A DNA stretch of 64,000 nucleotides, taken from the NCBI GenBank assembly GCA_029961685.1, contig JARWKL010000001.1, positions 59,011,314 to 59,075,313 on the forward strand. The letters are read 5' to 3'. The notes beneath the pieces are model-generated. The model worked only from the letters and a program-made list of their open reading frames with translations, was not told the origin of the DNA and ran no database searches. The position numbers and the translations under genes are program-made. The stretch comes from Aristolochia californica (taxonomy: Eukaryota; Streptophyta; Magnoliopsida; Piperales; Aristolochiaceae). Shown one piece after another: positions 17,999 to 29,901 of the stretch; the first letter of the stretch is position 1, and the number at the start of each line of letters is the position of its first letter.

Positions 17999-19875
17999 CT
18001 AATGTGCCTGTGATCCGACCGAGTCCACCGACTTATTGTCCGCGTGGGTAGACGCGCTTGCGTATGGCGAAAAGGAAGTCAACCTGCAACAACGTTCACA
18101 AACAGTTCGTCATTATTGAGTAAATCATTCAAACATCTGGCGAACGGACTTTCAAAAAAGACGGACCAATTTGGCCTCTCATGGCAAAATTGAACCGGAA
18201 AAGACAAATGAGGTGCCAACCACCGCTACTCCAGTTTTTTTTTTTTTTTTTTTTTGTTGCGGTAAAAAACAAAGGGGAACCAGATTTGGGAAACACATTT
18301 GATTCTGATTTAAAGAATTGGGTTTGGTAATCCATGATAACGAAGATTAATGGTTGGAGAAGATGGATGGGATGCTTAGTCAAAAGAGATGGCAAGAGCT
18401 GCAAATCCCACCTAGAAAATTAATGAGCAGAGCAGGGACTTTAAAAAATTTGGAAGTTGCTTGGAAATTGGAAGAGACCCCCACAACCATGTCCAGTTTA
18501 AGAAGGAAGGCATTTACTTCCTGAAAAAAAAAATGCAAGACCTGGATCAACTACTACATTTTTTTAAAGCAGAAAACAGAGAAACAACCGAATCTTCTTC
18601 GTAACTCTAACAGAGTCAAAAGTCTGAGCGGGGGACTGGCAAAAGAACGTGCAGTCTAGACATTTGTTTGGAAGAAGAAGGGGGTTTTTGAAGTACCCAA
18701 TTACTTTCCCAAAATGATTCTTTAAGTAAAAAAGTCCGGCGGATTGCTTCTTTGTTTGAAATATTAATTAAATTAATTTCCAGATAAACGTGCTTCAAAG
18801 TTCTAGGCTTGTATCCGAATAATTTATTGAAAACTTGGAAAGAAAAGGCATCATCTAATGCGCAGGGAAGGTAAGGATCGCCGGCAGTACCTCTCTTTGC
18901 GTTTTTCCAAGAACCTCTGCAGCGAATGCTTTCTGGCAATCGGCATCGGCAGGCCTGCACAGTCCAGAGAGACAATTAATATTAATGAGAATTAATTTTT
19001 GAAGAAAATATTCCGTTTCGAAAAAGTTTCTGGAAAGCATTGAAGAAAGAGTCACGAGTCTGTACCTCCACGGTTGAGATCTTCGAGCAGGTGATGACCT
19101 TCGGCGGGTCCCGTCTCAGCAAGCTTCATAATCCTATCGGCCTGAAAATGTCAGTTCAAAAGGGGATTAATCTTATATCTAAGACTCATATTTGAAAAAA
19201 TAGGTGAATTGATTTTTTTCTCCATAGATGGAAGGAGAATTACTCCATACCATATGAGGCAAGACATCGAAGACGGCAACGGTTCCGTTGTAGAAGATCG
19301 TCAGTGGGGCAGTTCCGTTGAGGTTTTCAGCTACAGGTCGCGCCATTGCAGATGGAGTTTCAGTAAGAGGCCTGTCAAATTATATTACACGGCAAAAAGC
19401 GTGAATACACAACAATCTGGGAAGAAAAAACAACAGAAAACCAAAAGAAGAAACCAATCAGTTCCTTACCGGTGGGGAAGGGAAACCGACGACGGCAACA
19501 TCATGTTCACCGATGCCGGCTGCATACCGGCAGCAGGATATCTTGTCGCGGGAGCAAAAAATCCATCACTTTTCGGCGAATAACAGTTACTTTCTCCGAA
19601 TTTTCTGTCCAAACTCTCATTAGCGAAAACCGTCCTCAGCACTTGCGGATCGATCCGCGCCAGAGCGTTCTGAATCACTGCTCAAAATAAAAGAAAAAAA
19701 AAAAACTTTAATCACGCCAAACATCACAACAACGTTCAACGGAGATAAACCGCAGAGCTAACAACCACCCCCTACCTCTGACATTCCGACCAAGCGGCTT
19801 CTCGAAGGACTTGGCAGCGTTCTGCTGCTTCTCCATCCCGAAGAAATCGAGCTCAACCATTGCAGCTCTCGCCAT
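17999..19875 (-). CDS. JAZ/TIFY jasmonate-signalling repressor, JAZ10 (TIFY9)-like
   Basis: JAZ proteins bind and repress MYC2-type factors, recruit NINJA/TOPLESS through TIFY, and are degraded through COI1 when JA-Ile is present. Six exons, 5' to 3': 19776-19875, 19470-19677, 19251-19371, 19066-19141, 18891-18954 and 17999-18083; 654 nt, 217 aa. Residues 1-14 are the MARAAMVELDFFGM start. The segment NVRVIQNALARIDPQVL near 30-47 matches the cryptic MYC-interaction domain of the JAZ1/2/5/6/10 clade. TIFYNG is residues 127-132. The Jas motif spans about 171-197 (ARKHSLQRFLEKRKER then LTSFSPY) and is split by an intron after the Arg-190 codon, the conserved Jas intron. The degron start LPMPIARK differs slightly from the common LPIAR (Met-Pro insertion). 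Overall order and length fit JAZ10 best; another clade member is possible. Confidence 0.93.
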
Positions 19876-22763
19876 GTTTCCTTCTCCTATCTTCCTATTC
19901 TTCTTCCTTGATTGTCTTCGGTTTCTTCTCCTTTACCCCTTTCGACACGAGAGAGAGAAGGAGAGAGCGTGAGTTCTGCGTCTGAGAAGAAATTATGGAG
20001 ATTTAAAATAAGAAGCAGAGGCAGGCTTTAAGTGGGGAGAACACGAGAAAAAGACCGATAGCTACAGCAAAAAAGCGGGGACGACCAAACAGCTACTCCT
20101 CCTCAAACTGCACGTCTTTCACGGTTTTTTCCTTTTGTCACCCCTACGAAATGAACTTTAAAATAATCTTTACGGAATCGGAATGAAAATATCTACAGCT
20201 CAAATCTACGGGAAGCAAAGTTGGTTCCCTATTTTTAAAGCTAATCTTCGAAAAAAATAATATAAATCTTTATACCAGTTCACAAGCTTCAGGATTTCAT
20301 CGACCTCGTTTATTATCCGCACGCAGCATCAAAGGGTACGTAAAAGGCCTCGTGAGGGTATTACGGTAAATGAATAAGACGTCAGTTTGGGGGCGATAAG
20401 ACGTCGACGATATTTCGGGATTGTGTCCACGCGAACAAAGTCCAGTCGCACGTTACGGAAAACGTGCGCAAAAACAGAGTCTACAGCCGGTCGAGACGAA
20501 TACGGCCACTCCCGTCGAATCTGCCCTTAAGTCACGTGCTCTAATGCCTTCGAGCCAGCGGGACCCGCCACGAGTCCCCGTCGTCGTTATGCGACTTGCG
20601 TATATTGTGTAAAAAGCCCGTCAATGGCGTGTGTAAACTGTTCGGGGTGGACACAAGGCAAGTGCCCGGGAACTACGTCGGTAGGGAGAAGATCGCGGAC
20701 ACGTGGTGGAGATGGACGGTCAGAAAAGTATGCGGAGAACCTCGATAATCACGCGGTTTGGGAGATGACTAAAGTAATGAGGGAGAGATAAAAGAAGAGG
20801 CGTGCTGGAAAATATGGGAGCAAGCGGGGTTCTTTTCCGACAGGCTGGACTGTATTGAGAGATACGTTGGATATCGACATGGTTTGAACGTTGTCTCTCG
20901 GGGAAAGTTTGCATCTAATGGATTAGTCCTCCGTGGATGCATCCATGTAGGTCATCACTTGTGTCATCACATCTCGTAATTTAATATTTGAATATTTTTA
21001 TATATTATTCATATATTTTCATATTTATATAGGTTATTTTCACAATTTTATCATATTTATTTTTTAAAGTTTTTTTTCCAATTTTCCTTTCCGTGTCTAT
21101 TTCTAATCATGTAACTTACACCTCATCTATTACATATTAATCATTTACATTATTTGTAAATAATTAGTTAACATATATGTTGCTTATAATATTTCACAAG
21201 TATTTGTAAGTTTCTCACCCTCGTGTGCTTTTATGCGAAAAGTCCAGGAAGATGGTTTTGTCACACACCCCATATATGGTGCTTTCATGTGAAAAAGGTT
21301 TTGGTGGTCTCAGATGTAATGTTTAATAAAGGAAAAGAGATTATACTCAAATTTGACTAGCTTTCGTTGTAAATGTAAATAATTTAATTTTAATTCAATC
21401 CACGTAACAGGCACCGAGGTTTTGACACGTTGAGTGAGCCTTTTCTCTGCGAAGGTTGTGATTCCACCGAAAACTGTCGGCCATTCGTACATTGAAGTGC
21501 AACGCGGAAGTTTGAATTGGGCAATAAAGTCGGGTTTAGAGACATCTACGTTTAACTCATATGGTCGTACGACGTCGACGGCTCATCAGTTATAACTGAC
21601 GAAGACGTCTTTCGGTGCCTCGCAAGCCTGCCACGGGAAAATGTGTGCGTGAGTCACCTTATCTGCCTGGTGAACCTATATGTGAGAGGGAGCGCATTTG
21701 ATTAAAGGTCTCCAAATAATCTGAAATTAACTTTAAAAAATGTAAAAACCAACCCGAATTTTTACCTGGGCCGAGTCAATTGACACTCCATCTAGAAAAC
21801 CCGGAGCACAACTCCACGTGACTTCTAGAATTTTTTTTTTTTTTTATTTTAATACAGTTTTTTCTTTCTCTGATCTCGTGAAAACGATCTCCCGGGCCGT
21901 CGGCAAGCACTCATCGTCCTTGCAGAAACAAAACCAAACTCCTCTTCTCCAACCACGTGCAAAAAATGGCTTAAAAAGAACCAGTCGGTCAGATCATCAC
22001 CCAGAGTAGAGTAGAGTAGGTGCGAATCCACCAACTCAAAACTCCCCTCCTGACTCCAAACATTTCCAAATTCCAATCCTCGTGCGTCACCGTCGTCTGC
22101 CCTTTCTCTGTTTCTTTAATGTGGGGAAGTCCTTTTATTCTCTTTCCAAACGCACCACCCTGTGTTTCCCGAAATTTCCCACCGCCATCTCCTCTTTCGG
22201 TTCTCCTGAAAGCATCTGTCGTCGACGTAGAAAATTGAAAAAGAAGGATTATTCCTACCTTATCTGCTGCAAGCAACCCGCGTCAACACTCGTCAGTCGT
22301 GATTACCCACGAGACTGGACGTTCAATTTGCAGTGAAGGATCCGGAAGCCATTAATTCAGTCCAGCCCTTTTTTATCAAACCCTCGTGGAGAATGTTGAA
22401 TCGGTTCGGCCGAACGCGCATTTATTTTTTCCAAAACGAAAGCGACTCGTCGTAGATGGTCTACACTTTGTACTTTATCTGCCTGAACTTTGTCGCTTCT
22501 TTGCTCTCTCCCGCTTAGTTTCTTTATTTCTTTATCTTTATTTTAAATTATTTTGATTAGTTTATTTAATTTTTAATCTTTATACCTTTATATCTTTTTA
22601 TTTAGTCTACTTATTAATTATTGTTACTAAAAAAATTATTTTTCTCTTTCAATATTTTTATTCTTATTAATTTTAAAAGCAATTAAATATATACTTTTAT
22701 TTAATTTTTTATAATATTTATCAATTAGTATCGACAATTATGCCATGTGGCAAACCCGCTCTA
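19876..22763. other. Intergenic region upstream of JAZ
   Basis: 19876-20000 is GA-rich 5' UTR-like sequence (minus strand). 20100-20950 is unusually GC-balanced and rich in ACGT cores, consistent with a promoter. 21850-22440 is also less AT-rich, with open frames on both strands, but none matches a family I know and none has convincing splice or start context. The remainder is AT-rich. Confidence 0.4.
20533..20538. promoter_or_regulatory. G-box CACGTG upstream of the JAZ gene
   Basis: A perfect G-box lies about 660 bases before the JAZ start codon. MYC2-type factors bind G-boxes in JAZ promoters, forming the known negative feedback loop. Further CACGTG copies occur at 21815-21820, 21954-21959 and (downstream of the gene) 17579-17584. 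Functional assignment is inference. Confidence 0.4.
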
Positions 22764-23112
22764 CCACTATAATTGTTCAGCTCCAATTGAATGCCATGTG
22801 GCATAAATTTACTCTCATGGTGAGTGAAGTTTAAGATACTCATTTAGGCAACCACTATAATTGTTCAACTCCAATTGAATGCCATGTCGCGCAAGTTTAC
22901 TCACATGGTGAGTGAAATTTAAGATACTCATTTAGGCAACCACTATAATTGTTCAACTCCAATTGAATGCCATTTGACACAAGTTTACTCACATGGTGAG
23001 TGAAATTTAAGATACTCATTTAGGCAACCACTATAATTGTTCAACTCCAATTGAATGCCATTTGACACAAGTTTACTCACATGGTGAGTGAAATTTAAGA
23101 TACTCATTTAGG
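22764..23112. repeat. Four tandem copies of an 88-bp repeat
   Basis: Units start at CCACTATAATTGTTC, at 22764, 22852, 22940 and 23028, exactly 88 bases apart. The third and fourth copies are nearly identical and the first is the most diverged. Each unit contains the near-palindrome TTTACTCACATGGTGAGTGA, able to form a hairpin. No ORF runs through it. The preceding ~20 bases (from 22741, ATGCCATGTGGCA) look like a partial extra copy. Confidence 0.93.
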
Positions 23113-25645
23113 TCATGCACGGAATGGGAAATGAAAATGAAGTCGAATTTACTCTCGCTTACCTAAAATTACTAATGAGCATTAAAAGGAAATTGAAAGT
23201 GAAATCCAAAGGTTTACCTCCAAATCTACTTTCACTTACTCTCTCTTGACGCTATTTGCATCCCCCCTCTCACTCGAACTCTTGTCATTGTTTGCCCTCA
23301 CCCTTGCCCATGATCTCTGAGTGTTCCCCTCCCCTCTCGCTCGACCTCTTGCTCTCTTAGTCATGCTACTTCCCTCTCCTCTCTCCATCCCCTCTCTCAA
23401 AACGAAACACTATCATGAATAATTTATTTTATTAATTTATACTACACTAAAATCTATTTTATTTTTTTAATAAAATATCTTATTTATTATATTAAGTTAG
23501 ACAACTAAAATTTATCTTATTTTATTAAAAATACCCTATATTAATTATTTATTATATTAATGACTTAAAAATAATATATTATATTACTAACTTAAAAGTG
23601 ACAATTAAGATATTGTAAAAGTGAGAATTTATAAACGTTATAAAAGTAACCATGTTTTTTTAGGTATATTATTTTTATATCTATTTAAATTAATATTTAA
23701 TTTAAAATTTAAAATTATTTAGCTTATTTTGTTACTTACAACTATCTTAATAAATTTAAATCTATCAAAATATTTTATGAATAAACTCATTATCCACTTT
23801 CTACTATTTTTCCAATTGTACACACTAATACAAGAAAATATTTTACACTATATTTTTCATTGAGCACACTAACACGAAAAAGTAATTTATTCTCATTTTC
23901 ACTTTCACTTTAAAAGTGCACTAAACCCCGTTAGTCCTCGTTTAATTGTGAACCAAAGGGACACTATGATTATTATTATTATTTTAAAACATTTATATCA
24001 TAACTAATTTATAAAACTGATCAAATTTGTAGTATTATTTTATTTTATTATATATTCTTAGTATCCAGTTAATGTTTATATCTAATTGTTGTATAATAAT
24101 TATTTTATTTTAGATATTTACATATCAACATAAATTCAAGATTTTTATTATTTTATGTAACATATAACAAAAAATAAAATATATTTAATAATAAATTAAT
24201 TTAAATGATAATATAAATAATTTGATAACTTTAATTTTATATTATAAATTTAAAACATAAATAATTTATCCATCGATTGGATGGGCTTCTTTGCAAATTG
24301 AGTAATAATACATGAAATTTCATATGTAAAAAAAAAAAAAAAAAAAGAGGGCGATACATTGTCCAAGTATATTGCATAAATTGCCATCATGTGTTTTTAT
24401 GTTTATTTATTTATCTATTTATCTCATATATGTAATTCTACATGTCTTAATATTAACTCAATGATTTAAATATTGTTATTTGTATATGTACAAGTGAAAT
24501 TAGCAAAAGCAAGTAGATACATACTCTTATTTCTTAGGCCAGTAATTGACAGACATTTTCTACTTACACTGAGTTAGTCTTTTGCCAATGTTGGAACCTA
24601 CAAAAAGAAGTAAGAGGAAAACCTTATTGGCAAAAGCAAATTCAACCTTTTAAACATTAGGAAACAAGCATGTAAATTATATTCATGCAGAACGTGTGCT
24701 ATATGTGGTTACATTTGTATCATAGATTGCAATACAAACATTGGAAACTAGGTATTCACTAGACTGTGATCCATAGTTGTTGTTGTTAGTCCGGGTGGCA
24801 CTAAGCCAACTCAGTTAACAAATCATTTGAGTTTGGCTCGAGTTCAAACTCGAAATAAGGCTCGTTAAGTATAAATAGCCAAACTTTAAATTTTCTAAGT
24901 TCGGTTTATTAACTCATTAACTGACTTGTTAATATATATATATATATATTTTTTTTTTTTGTAGTTTTAAATGTAGGTTAGAGCTCGAGTTCAAACTTGG
25001 TTAAAATATTTGTATTTTTCAATTTTAAGCTTAAGACTGAGTTCGAAGTATTCAAATCAAGCAAAACTTGAACATATACATGTTCGAGCTTAGTTATGCT
25101 TGATGCCACCCTTAGTTATCAACTTTTTCTTTTCCCTTGCGTGACCTTATTGAGAGTATCCTGCCTTAAACCCGGTTGGGGTAAAAAAGGAGGCTATTCT
25201 TGTAAAATCAGTTTAGGCATGATCCATTCCGCCTTGCCTATAAACCCGACTCATTGTACCCATCTCTACCCCTTTTCTATCCCGTTTGTAGGTCGGATTT
25301 AGGAAACCGTCCCTAACATGAAACCTTAGGGTGTTTTTTTTTCATCCTGTTTCTGACCCGCAGGGTAAAATCCGAAAACTTGAACCCAGTGGTTTTTGAG
25401 TCGGATCCGGTCTAGTTCGCCTGACACCCGCCAAACCCAAAACCTGAACCCTGTGGTTTTTGAGTGGATTGGGTCTAGTCTCATGACTCCCGGCTCAGTT
25501 TGATGGCTGGTCCGGTTCTTTCAATATCAGTACACTTAGGATGGTTCTGGTTGTTTGACAGACAAATAGTAACAGCAACGCCATTATCATAAAAAATCAA
25601 ATATTTCTTCTGCCTCTTCCTCCTGTTCGCAGGTGAGATCGAGAA
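23113..25645. other. Intergenic region upstream of the O-fucosyltransferase gene
   Basis: A CT-rich stretch lies at 23225-23400, followed by very AT-rich sequence to 24540. 24830-25080 resembles the dispersed 'GAGTTTGGCTCGAG' repeat text seen near 16700. 25370-25480 contains a short imperfect tandem duplication sharing GTGGTTTTTGAGT. The last ~100 bases are CT-rich, like a 5' UTR. No exon is supportable. Confidence 0.4.
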
Positions 25646-27726
25646 ATGAGCCCTCTCAACATTAATAAGAGCAGATGGAAGCAGAAAACTCCCAGAATTC
25701 CTTCTTTCTCCTCGATCTCTCTCATCTTCCTATTATCCATCTTGTTTTTCTACTTTTCCTACACCATATCTCTCAAAATTCTCTTCCCTCTTTCAAGGAA
25801 ATCCATCAGTTCCTCTCCTCAGTGCATCCCACATAGAACTGTGGACCCCTTTTTTCAGTCGGAAAAGTTTCTTTGGTTTGCTCCGCATAGTGGTTTCAGC
25901 AATCAGCTCTCAGAACTCAAGAATGGCATCTTAGCTGCTGCCATACTGAACCGAACACTAATCATCCCTCCTATTTTAGATCACCATGCTGTTGCTTTGG
26001 GAAGTTGTCCTAAATTTAGGGTTTCAAGCCCCACTGAGCTTCGAGTGTCAGTCTGGGATCATATTCATCAGCTTGTTCAAACTCATCGGTAAGTATTTTC
26101 TTTTTCCAACTATTTCTTCTGTTCTTTTTTATATTTTAGAAAAAAAATATTTTATTTCTGGATTTTGCCTTTGCACAATGGTCATGCGGGGTTGTTTCTA
26201 GGGTGAAGTCTTGTTTTAAGTCTCACGAGGGGAAAGGGGCGTAGCGTGCACATGTAATCAAAACTAAAAAAGAAATCATTTTGTTTGAGTTTTCTGTTTT
26301 AGAGTTTTGACTCTCCTGTTTGAAGCTTCCTAACTGAAAACCTCAAATCATCTTGGAAATTCCAGAACTGAACAATTCCAGCTAGTAATGCCTACTGAAA
26401 GTTAGTGATGGTGGATTACTGTTTCATGTTTAACATTTGATTGCTTCTTATACAGACTCTTTTCAAAAGTTCTTGCATATACAATCTTTTCCTGGTTTTC
26501 AGTAATAGGAACAATGCCAATTTCAGGAAAAAGGCTGCAGGAACTATGCTTGCCTCATATCTTTCCATACTTCCAATTGTAGGCACATGTACACTGTATT
26601 TGGAACTTCATTACCCATGATGGATTTGCTTCAAATTTTCTTTTACAGATATGTATCAATGGCAGATATTGTTGATGTCTCCTCTGTGGTGTCTTCTTCA
26701 ATGGTCAAGACAATTGATTTCAGAGTTTTTGCTTCCTTATGGTGTGACTTGAACATGGATGGTGCCTGTTATGGAAATTTATGTTGTGCAACGTTAGGAT
26801 GGTCTGGATTTTCCTTGAGAAATTTTGGTCAATGTCGGTCCTTATTGACTGGTATGGAAGGTAATGTTGACCAGTGCGTGTATGCTGTAGAAGATGATTG
26901 CAGGACCACTGTATGGACTTACCAACAAGATAATGATGGACAACTGGATTCTTTCCAGCCTGATGAAGAGCTAAAGAAAAAGAAGAAAGTTTCTCATGTC
27001 AGGAGACGAAGGGATATTTATAGGGCCTTTGGACCTGGGTCTGATGCTGAATTAGCAACCGTACTATCATTTGGAAGCCTTTTTACTGCTCCTTACAAAG
27101 GTTCTGAGCTATATATCGACATACATGAGGCACCAAGAGATTCTCGGATACAATTGCTGCTCAAGAAAATCAATTTTCTTCCATTTGTACCTGAAATAAT
27201 GAGTGCAGGACAAGATTTTTCAAATAATAAGATTAAGGCACCTTTTCTTTGCAGCCAACTTAGATTACTAGATGGACAGTTCAAGAGCCACTGGAAGGCT
27301 ACTTTCCTGGCATTAAAGCAAAAAGTAGATAAATTGGTTAAGGAAAATGGTCATAATCCTCTCCATATTTTTGTCATGACCGATCTTCCTAAAGCTAATT
27401 GGACAGGAACATACTTGAGTGAACTGGCAAATTCTGATTTGTATAAGCTTTATATATTGCAAGAACATGATGAATTGGTGGTTGAGACTGCTTGGAGACT
27501 TATGGCTGCAGAACATGGTTTCAGATCTGGTTTTCTTCCAAGAATTCGTGATGATGTGCATGGTGGGCAAAATTGCTCTACTGTGTTCTTACCAGATGCT
27601 CTTTTGTATATAGAGCATGCAATCTGCAGTTGTGGTTCTCTAGGATTTGTGGGGACTGCTGGGTCTACTATTGCTGATAATATAGAGCTCATGAGAAGAA
27701 ATAATGTCTGCTTTAAACCAAGCTAG
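25646..27726 (+). CDS. O-fucosyltransferase family protein (GT106-like, PF10250-type)
   Basis: Two exons, 25646-26088 and 26649-27726, join at HR|YVSMAD (split Arg codon) to give 506 aa. A short basic N-terminus precedes a single hydrophobic segment at about residues 19-46 (SLIFLLSILFFYFSYTISL), typical of a Golgi type II membrane enzyme. The luminal domain opens with FLWFAPHSGFSNQLSELKNG, which is the plant O-FucT donor-binding start (usual form GxxNQ). The C-terminal block holds FVMTDLPKANWTG and the closing SLGFVGTAGSTIADNIELMR, the family's conserved S/T-x-x-D sugar-nucleotide motif region. It is probably a protein O-fucosyltransferase or cell-wall glycan fucosyl/rhamnosyltransferase relative. 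The acceptor cannot be told from sequence. The G-x-x-N-Q motif is intact. Confidence 0.9.
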
Positions 27727-29400
27727 TTAAACTTGTGACTACTCTTCATGTCCGGTGCATTGACTACATCTTTGGTTCTTCATTCTGAGTTGAATATCTT
27801 GCTGCATTAACAGTCACTGGTAGAATTGATATTGAACAGTGGTTATGGTCATCAGATAAAATGATAGAGAAGGAATGGGATTTTGAATAGGTTCCTCATT
27901 GACATGATGTATCAGTATGGAAATTGTCTTGGGTTATACATGTTCGAAGTTGTCTTTATTTGGAGCAGCCATTGATCATTTTGGTTTCCAGTTTTGAAGG
28001 AGAACTTTGTGTTTTTGCTGTGAATAAATAAGGTTGAGTGACCTAAAGGAAGCACAGAGCAGTCCATGGCCCTGCTTTCTCTCATATCTGGAAAACCTTT
28101 GTCAATAATGAGAACTTCTGGGTAATAGTTATTCAACCATTCGTTTTGCATGCTGTAGAGCTTGGTGTACAAGAATCACCGAAGTAAGAATTGCATGTTG
28201 CACCTGCAAACTTAGTAATAGAGCTATTGGTACTCAAATCTGAAGGACTTCCAGATTTTTTAAAGCTCAGTTCAAATATCTGGACATTAAAATATCTAGC
28301 AAAGTCCAATGTCATTAATCAAGTCAAGAGTTTTGTTGAACTCTGGATCGGTGCTTAAATGCTTTCATTTTGTTAGAAGAGATAGTACTAAAAAAACATT
28401 TTCTTGATTGGACAATTGCTATTCTCTAAAAGGCCATGGTGCCAGGTTTTATCAACAAGTGCTTGTATCAATTATTTTTTTATATCATAATTGTAATGTT
28501 TTTCAATTTGAACTCTCAAGATTTTGATGGGATAACACTGTTATTCACTACATTATTATTTTTTATAATAATTGAATTTGGGGATATCATTAGAATTTGT
28601 GATTGAATTTCAAAATACTTGAAATCATTTATTCTATTTAGTTGCTTTGTATGTTTTTTCTCCAATTTGAAAAACCAACTTGTGATTTATCTTGAGCTTA
28701 TATTTTAAAATTAAGTCTTTAAGTTGTTGATTCTATTGAGTGGTTTCTTCAAATTAGTGTATTTATTTGTTTGTGATGTGATTGCAAAATCAATTAATTG
28801 AGAGAGACTTATAAATTGGGACAAGTCTTGGGTAGGCAAGATCCTCTTTATCTCAATTTGATAGAGTGTAGTTGGGTGTGACTAAAGAGGAAAGATTGTG
28901 AGACCTTATCAATTAAGTGACCTAAATCTCTATGTTGTTGGGAAATATTGTGATTGATTTTAGGGACAATTTGTGATATACATTATTTGGGCAACCCAAA
29001 CTTAGTTAATTGTTAACTCAAAGATAAAATATTATTGGAAGTGGATTAGCAATTTAAAATACAATTGTGAACCACTATAAAAACTTTGTACACTCCTTGT
29101 GGTGTGGGAAAACCCGGGCAAAACTGAAAAAAAAATTAGATTTTTTTTATCATAATTATAATTTATAAGGTTTTATATTAATTATTTTGAATATGAGGGA
29201 TATGATTTTTATTTATTTTGTCAGTTGTTTTTCCTGCAACCGTGGTATTGACGGGAAAGGGCGGGGAAGTTACAGCTTCGGTGCAGTATGTAGCTCGGTC
29301 TCTCCGGTCTTCACTTCAGTCCCCTCCGCCAAACTCCTGAAAATCCCTACCTTCTCTCTCTTTCCAACTCCTATCGCCTCTACTCCTTTCTGTAGTTTCC
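27727..29400. other. Intergenic region
   Basis: The first ~500 bases are likely 3' UTR of the fucosyltransferase gene. AT-rich words around 28472 and 29139 (T-run plus ATCATAATT) recur as weak direct repeats about 670 bases apart and could bound an old insertion. 29230-29400 is C/T-rich, like the 5' UTR of the next gene. Confidence 0.35.
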
Positions 29401-29901
29401 ATGTCGGATATCAAGGAACAAAACCCTGAAGCCGCTCCATTCAACCCGAAACGGAAGACTGATCCCGAATCCCTAACTCCCGACCCCAAGAAGCACAAAC
29501 CAGAAAACCCAAATGCCGAGCAGAGGAAATCGGGCGATAAACTGGGTGAGGTAAAAGAAGAAGAAGAAGACGAAGAAAGGAAAACCGCTTCTAATGGGAA
29601 AGCTGCCATTGATAAGGGGAAAGCGGTGGTAGTGGAGGACAAAGGAAAAGGGAAATTGCTAGTTGTCGATACTGATAGTAATAGCAGCAGCGATAGTGAT
29701 GAAGATTTAGAGGAAGATAGAGAAGATAAGGAAAATTTGGATGATCCGCTTGCCGAAGTTGATTTGTCGAACATTCTTCCTTCGCGGACTCGAAGGCGGG
29801 TTGCCTACCCTGGAGCTTATCTTGTGAATGACTTGGATGATGATGACGAGGAGGAGGAGGATGAGGATGAGAAGGGTAGTGATCCCGATGATTCTGACTA
29901 G
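29401..29901 (+). CDS. Acidic nuclear protein with a CHZ motif, putative histone H2A.Z chaperone
   Basis: Single exon, 166 aa. The protein is extremely charged: a Pro/Lys-rich N-terminus with basic patches (KRK, PKKHK) that could be nuclear signals, acidic runs near 52-60 and 93-112, the motif DPLAEVDLSNILPSRTRRR at 115-133, and a terminal D/E tract (143-166). The DPLAEVDLSNI...RTRRR block matches the CHZ motif of yeast Chz1, which holds H2A.Z-H2B dimers and delivers them for exchange into chromatin. The rest looks disordered, as in Chz1. Assignment rests on this one motif plus overall composition; another acidic CHZ-like nuclear protein is the alternative. Confidence 0.75.
   Translation: MSDIKEQNPEAAPFNPKRKTDPESLTPDPKKHKPENPNAEQRKSGDKLGEVKEEEEDEERKTASNGKAAIDKGKAVVVEDKGKGKLLVVDTDSNSSSDSDEDLEEDREDKENLDDPLAEVDLSNILPSRTRRRVAYPGAYLVNDLDDDDEEEEDEDEKGSDPDDSD

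Noticed and set aside
21849..22336. Overlapping open frames on both strands upstream of JAZ
   Set aside because: They are composition-driven. None shows a family motif or splice context, and opposite-strand frames mirror each other.
28472..29165. Weak direct repeats possibly bounding an old LTR or insertion
   Set aside because: The repeats are short AT-rich words; no TG...CA ends, primer site or target duplication could be shown.
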